A stretch of 64,000 bases of DNA. Origin: Cololabis saira. Its lineage: Eukaryota; Chordata; Actinopteri; Beloniformes; Belonidae. Of the stretch, positions 58,261 to 64,000 are shown piece by piece; the stretch's first letter is position 1, and each line of letters opens with the position of its first letter. The notes under the pieces were generated by a model. It worked only from the letters and a program-made list of their open reading frames with translations, made no database searches and was not told where the DNA came from. The stretch is from assembly GCF_033807715.1 (NCBI RefSeq), contig NC_084591.1:43922868-43986867 (forward strand), read 5' to 3'. Both the position numbers and the translations under genes were made by a program.

Positions 58261-58989
58261 CGGAGGAGGTGGAAGTGCATCCACACAAACACGCCTACAC
58301 ACTCACACAAATGCTGACACACACACCGAAGCTGTATAAGACGTAAACATGGGGACAAACAGCTCAAATAATGCATTCTGATGCATGAACAACACGTAAC
58401 TACATACAGTATATTCTGTGTTGTGTTGCATCCATGTTTCAGCTCTCTGTAATAATTATTTAATGTTCCAAGACTGCTGTGTGAGTACTTAAGGAAATAT
58501 ATTTCCCTCCCCCTATGCATGCTAGGGGCTCCTTCAGTTTAAAGCAGTGCATAGGGCTCATTTCTGAAGGGGTTGGTTAGCAAATATAGATCCGGGAACG
58601 AACAGCCGCTGTAGTGGATGCTTCTTCTCTCCAGCTGATTTGACACACTCACAAAAAAAAATAAAGCTAAAATGTCATAGATCATAAGCATTAAAAAAAA
58701 GCTGTCTGCTTTCCAGCAAAACCTTTGCTCCCCTTCAGGTTTGGTCCTAATTCTATTATTTTATTATTCAAATGATTGATTTAGAGAAGCATTGTGAGAG
58801 TCTGTGTGACATCATGGAACGCATTAATGGAAACGCATTAATGGATAATCAGTAAACCACGCTGTGGTCATCAAAGTAAACTTTTGTTTTCCTTAATCTA
58901 TCAGGGAGAAGATCAGGACCACGAGGGGGGCGAGGGGTTGCAGTCGAGGAGGGCTGACTTTCATTCAGAATATTGACTTTTCTTTTGCC
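58261..58989. other. Non-coding DNA
   Basis: No gene or element boundary is recognised. Confidence 0.35.
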
Positions 58990-59778
<789 letters not shown>

Positions 59779-59894
59779 AAGCCTGAATTATGCTTCTGCG
59801 TTAAATCGACGCAGAGCCACCGGCGAGGTTACGCGGCGACGTGCACCATACGCCGTAGGTTCTGCGTTGGTGTGACGCGGAACCATAAATCAAT
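59779..59894. mobile_element. Harbinger-type MITE copy
   Basis: aagcctgaattatgcttctg and the mirrored gcggaaccataaat-type end flank cgacgcagagcc and gccgtaggttctgcg. Same family as 15.2 kb and 35.9 kb. Confidence 0.75.
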
Positions 59895-60094
59895 TAGCGC
59901 TCACAGGTCAACACTTCTGACAGCAGCGCATTTGTAAACATGATGCACATGGGAGAAGTTAGAGATGTGATGGGAGATGAAGGACGTTGGTCAACAAAGG
60001 TTGTTCTTATGTAGGATTAAAACCAAGAGTGTGTTACTTGATCTTCAAATGACTTTATTTGTCCAACTAAATGCTTTATTAAACCCAGAGTGCG

Positions 60095-60720
60095 TGTGAA
60101 CTTATTTATTTTATTTTATTTGGATCCCCATTAGCTGATGTAGTTTACATCAACTACTCTTCCTGGGGTCAGATCAATGAAACAATAAAAATAATATGAT
60201 AAAAAAATAAAAATACAGTTCAGAAATGCACTAACAAACATCACAAAGATTTAAATAGACAACGTACAGTCTATAAAAGTACCGGCCATTAGCAAATCAG
60301 CAAATTTAGCAAATCATTTAGCAAGCAAATGGCAGCAAAGCATAGTCTTAACATCCATTCAGATATAGTGATTGTGACATGTCATTTTGTGGGGGATCAT
60401 CACACATATACAGTGTCAAAAAACACACACTCAGATACAGCAAGACACACCGTAAATAAATAATTTATGGTTACACTCCCTTTTGTGAGCTATGTGTTTC
60501 TTTACCTGTTTTTTTGAAACTGACCTTGCTCTGGGTTTTAGAAATGTAACCCGGAAGAGAATTCCATTCATGTAGAGTTTTTGAGTACACAAGCAATTTA
60601 AAACAGATTATTGAAACATGTAAAAATCATTATAGTGTTCTCTGAAGGGCCAAAATTGTCCTTGGATGTGAAACTGCCACTGAATATTGCAATTAAATAT
60701 TATATTTATGTGGAATAAGT
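60095..60720 (-). repeat. L2-like LINE 3' region
   Basis: On the minus strand it reads TGACCCCAGGAAGAGTAGTT...GCTAATGGGGATCC then AAATAAAATAAA, the usual 3' end of fish L2-type LINEs. No coding part remains. Confidence 0.65.
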
Positions 60721-61639
60721 TACCAACATTGTGTAATTATGCAGTTTAAACTGTCGTGGTGAACATTTTCTAACACAATTGTTGATCTCTCAAGGAAAAC
60801 TGAAGCAGAAGTTCAGGCTCTCCTGGTCGCCATCAAGCCAGTCACTTCATTCAAACCTCGTATCATTTCTGTCGAAAGTAAAGCGGCTGACTGTCTGTGA
60901 AACATGAATCTGCAGGAGTACCTTGTAGCTAATCAGCTGCCTCTAGTTTTTTATCCATTTACGATTTCAAAGGTTTATTTTGCCAAGTTTCCGGCTTATG
61001 CACCGTACCCCCGATACAGTCGTTAAAAGACCACAGCTGATCTGCAGAAATATCACATCTCCAAATGTATGTCAAGATGGCAGTAGGCTGATGTATAACT
61101 CTGAGATACACTCGTATGAAACTATACTGCTATTTAAAGCTCTTGTGAACAGCAATGACTTCAAGATATCCGATTGGGGGTGAGGGTGTTGCATTAATTT
61201 CATTTGTCTTTGATAAATGGTTATCATGGAGGTGCCTTTTTTAATTAATTTATTAGGTGAGTCATTCAGAAAGACGGGCAGGGGTTTCAGGTAGATTGTT
61301 CAGGGTCGGGAGAGGTTCCCGTCTGGCAGGTTCACCCTGCACTCCAGCTGGTGGAAACGCGCCTTAAATGACCCTCAGTTGAAGGCATTGATATTGGTCA
61401 GAGGGGATTGTGTTGTGCTTGGGGCCTACTGCTACTCTCCAGTCAGCTGTCTCGGTCCAGCGTTTAATGGCATAAATCCATTTCTCACCTGTCTGGAATC
61501 TTTACGACTCAAATAAAAATCCCTATCTGTTCCCCTTTTTTTTAAAATGTTATATTCTTGCATCCCGGTGCACAACAGCTACCGGGCATCGTTTGTACCA
61601 TTTAACGGCGTAGAGACATCCTTCAAACAGGGTCACAGG
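60721..61639. other. Non-coding DNA
   Basis: No gene or repeat family is recognised. Confidence 0.35.
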
Positions 61640-61810
61640 GGTCTGCTGGAGCTCTTCCCAGCTCATTACAGGCAGGGGTAAACCTGGGACAGGTTGCCAG
61701 TCCATCACAGGGCCACATAGACAAACAACCATACACACTGACTGAGCACATGTGTTTGGAAAGTGGCGGAAATCCATACAAGCACGGGCAGAACCTGCAA
61801 ACTCCACACA
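61640..61810 (-). repeat. Common teleost repeat fragment
   Basis: The end aacctgcaaactccacacag mirrors the tail of the repeat at 34.4 kb (gtgtggagtttgcatgttct). Diverged and truncated. Confidence 0.5.
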
Positions 61811-62700
61811 GAAAAACTTGGGCCCGAGTGGTGCGAAGGCCCTATTGTATCTGTAGGAATTTTTCTTGTTTTTGTTTTTCTCATTCTCGTTTTTCTTCCG
61901 ACGAAATGAGGGTCTTTTTGCCCCCCTAAAAACGTGCCCCAAAAGTCACCAAATTTTGCACACAAGCCAGGCCTGGCGAAAAATTTGATATTTAATAGTT
62001 TACATTAATGGGCTTGGCCTAATGGCTCAACAGCGCCCCCTAGAAAACTTTGTGCCTCAAGCCCCACAATACAGTTTGATGTACATGCACGAAAATCGGT
62101 ACACACCTGTATCATGTCGCAACTTAAAGAAAAGTCTCTTGGCGCCATGGACGAAACCGAACAGGAAGTCGGCCATTTTGAATTAATCGTGTAATTTTGG
62201 GGAAATTTATGACACTTCTTCGGCCGTTAATACGGCCCGAACCGTAACGTGCACCCAGGTGTGTTATACATCAAAATGTGCGTCTCCATCTTGCGAGCAT
62301 TACTTTTCTCAGTCAAAAGCGTAACCGTGGCGACGATAGACGCCAAAAAGCGCGCCCTCCCCTTAATCTGATTGGTCCATATTTGATAGTTCCTACTTTC
62401 TGCCATAACTTTTGAATGGTTTGACATGAAGAGTCATGGGTGGTGTCATCGGACTCGGTTTTGAGTCCTTGAACACAATGGGTGCGAATTAGCCCCGCCC
62501 CTTCTTCTGATTGGTCAATATTTGATTGTCCTTATTTTCTGTCGTAACTTTTGAATGGTTTGATATAGAGAGTCGTGGGTGGTTTCATCCGCTAAATGTC
62601 CAGGTCTGAAGAATCTACATGTAAGTCATACAAGCTTCCACTGCAGCCTGAACGTGCACAAGGGTGCGAGGGCCCGTTCATCGCTGCTTGCAGCTTTAAT
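61811..62700 (+). repeat. Dispersed teleost repeat with 3' hairpin
   Basis: Begins near gggcccgagtggtgcgaagg and ends gagggcccgttcatcgctgc then ttgcagctttaatta. The end holds a gctgc-tt-gcagc hairpin. Two internal blocks are tandem duplicates (aacttttgaatggtttga at 62408 and 62547). A minus-strand relative lies at 1150-1331. The superfamily is not assigned. Confidence 0.5.
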
Positions 62701-63289
62701 TAGATTTTATATCCAAATAAGGCCTTACCACCACCACTCGCTAGCAATCATCCTCCCTCATTACGCGTTTTTACATTAGACCCCATTTATTTAATTCAGT
62801 TCAATTCAACTTTATCTTTATAGTGTCTATAAAAATACAAACAATGATGAAGAACTCGTGCTTAATGTGTGCTGGGTGGTGTAAACGCTAGCGTGTTATT
62901 CCTCCCCGGTGCCTGAAGTTGAGTTGAGGGGAGGGAAGATGACTGGAAGCGTTATGGAGCGTTAACTACACTACATGACGACCGGCTGTCTGTCTGGTTG
63001 ACCTCGCCGGGTTCACCAGCATCAGAAGACCTGGCTGATGCAGCCACTTTGCCCAAATATGACCCGCAGTCTCCTTCTGCCACACCTGTTGTTGAGTTTG
63101 TGGACCGCAAATAACTTATTTCTGAGGCTCTTCAGTTTGTTAGTGACCCGAGTTTCTTTCTTGCAAAGCCGTGGTCTGTCGTCTTAGTAACCAGCTGCAG
63201 ACTACGGTTCTGTTATGTGCTGATTTATGATTTTACTACTCTGGGATGGGGAAACTTGCAGACATCCTTGTGTTGTCGTCATCAAATCC
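62701..63289. other. Non-coding DNA
   Basis: Contains a short piece of the ttcagttcaattcaac-type repeat near 62795. No gene is recognised. Confidence 0.35.
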
Positions 63290-63309
63290 CACCCATGACC
63301 CGTCACCAG

Positions 63310-63420
63310 TACTGGAGTTGAGGGGGGATGAGGGGGGATGAGGGGGGGATGGCATCCCCCCTGAAATAAAAACGGTCCAAATCATCCCCCCTGTAAAACT
63401 GCCATCCCCCCTTTCCATCC
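63310..63420. repeat. G-run/C-run inverted region
   Basis: Three gaggggggat units are followed by gccatccccc and further atcccccc units, so the strands can fold on each other. The left G-runs could form a G-quadruplex. Confidence 0.6.
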
Positions 63421-63479
63421 CTTATGTCATTTCATCAATGAATGTGGTTTTACTGCTATTTCAACATTTAGAGTCATCA

Positions 63480-63797
63480 CCAGAAAAATAACACCAGAAA
63501 AATAACTTATTTGACAATTTTCACCTGTTTCAAGTAAATTTTCACTTGAAATAAGTAGGAAAATCTGCCAGTGGGACTAGATTTATCTTCTTATTACAAG
63601 CAAAAAAAATCTTGTTCCACTGGCAGATTTTTCTACTTATTTCAAGTGAAAATCTACTTGAAACAGGTGAAAATTGTTGTTTTTTCCAGTGATGAGTCTT
63701 GTTTTAAATGTAATGAGATTTTTTTTACTAAAATGAGACATATTAACTAGAAATAAGATAAATATTCTTGTTAAGATTTTGAGTTTTTGCAGTGATC
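63480..63797. mobile_element. Long-hairpin MITE, left end truncated
   Basis: Arms at about 63505-63570 and 63618-63685 are near-perfect reverse complements (aataagtaggaaaatctgcc against its mirror). The right end reads ttaagattttgagtttttgc then agtg, a terminus common in fish MITEs. No matching left end is found. Confidence 0.7.
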
Positions 63798-64000
63798 CAT
63801 TTTACTTATCCTGTGAAGGACAGAGTCATATTGATAAGTTCAGAAAAGTGTTTTTATTGTTGTGTTTTGATGTATTTGATGTAAGCCCAGTGGATATTTA
63901 AAGCTTACAGAAGGCTGCATTTAACTGCTGCTATGTCATTCCTGCAGTATTTCTGCAGGTGTTTTGGTCACTGCTATTATTTGTAATATATTATATTATT

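Overview
This window is teleost-fish genomic DNA made almost entirely of transposable elements. The fish assignment rests on the mix of families: BEL/Pao LTR elements, Rex1/CR1-like and L2-like LINE pieces, a complete Tx1/L1-type LINE, hAT and Harbinger MITEs, a degraded Ty1/copia fragment and a degraded endogenous retrovirus. There is no operon or bacterial signal. The only convincing host-type protein gene is a C2H2 zinc-finger exon on the minus strand (16138-17421). Its fingers 5-8 and 9-12 are the same four-finger block repeated.

Layout. 1-4 kb: flank, then a broken BEL/Pao element (minus). 4-7.5 kb: a dispersed unit carrying a tRNA-Thr-like gene, then a 1.66-kb MITE rich in TTCTTAAG, with a 5'-truncated Rex1 LINE nested in it. 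7528-12101: a young BEL/Pao deletion derivative with LTRs that look identical, a 5-bp target duplication and a tRNA-Tyr-type primer site; it has lost RT, RNase H and the integrase core. 12-16 kb: LINE and MITE fragments and minisatellites. 16-17.4 kb: zinc-finger exon. 18-22.5 kb: degraded BEL, a hAT MITE with an 8-bp duplication, degraded Tx1 LINE. 23161-29611: full-length Tx1/L1-type LINE with two open ORFs and a target duplication of up to 16 bp. 31.5-34 kb: a long inverted repeat, then a 1460-bp mini LTR element with an open tandem-repeat ORF. 35-36.5 kb: a TTAA-flanked DNA transposon. 36.6-41 kb: a second copy of the tRNA-Thr-bearing unit, cut in its D-loop by a minus-strand endogenous retrovirus. 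41.4-43 kb: GC-rich block and minisatellites.

The standout region is 44-54.2 kb. A minus-strand U6 snRNA gene is split into a 3' half (46449-46491) and a 5' half (54119-54180). Between the halves lie three apparently identical 2532-bp elements, each bounded by the 7-bp target sequence TCGCGCC (period 2539 bp). A fourth, diverged and inverted copy (44127 to about 46250) also starts in U6-like sequence at the same site. Site-specific insertion into U6 fits the Dada superfamily of DNA transposons, known to target small-RNA genes. The elements contain CCAAT boxes, consensus splice sites and an in-frame spliced ORF that I do not recognise. The identical microsatellite lengths mean the array is either extremely recent or an assembly artefact.

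54-64 kb: more fragments (copia RT, L2 LINE, a hAT MITE with a perfect 8-bp duplication, Harbinger MITE), a long TA microsatellite and a long hairpin MITE near the right edge. Most coding sequence here belongs to elements that act alone; nothing suggests a host pathway or gene cluster.
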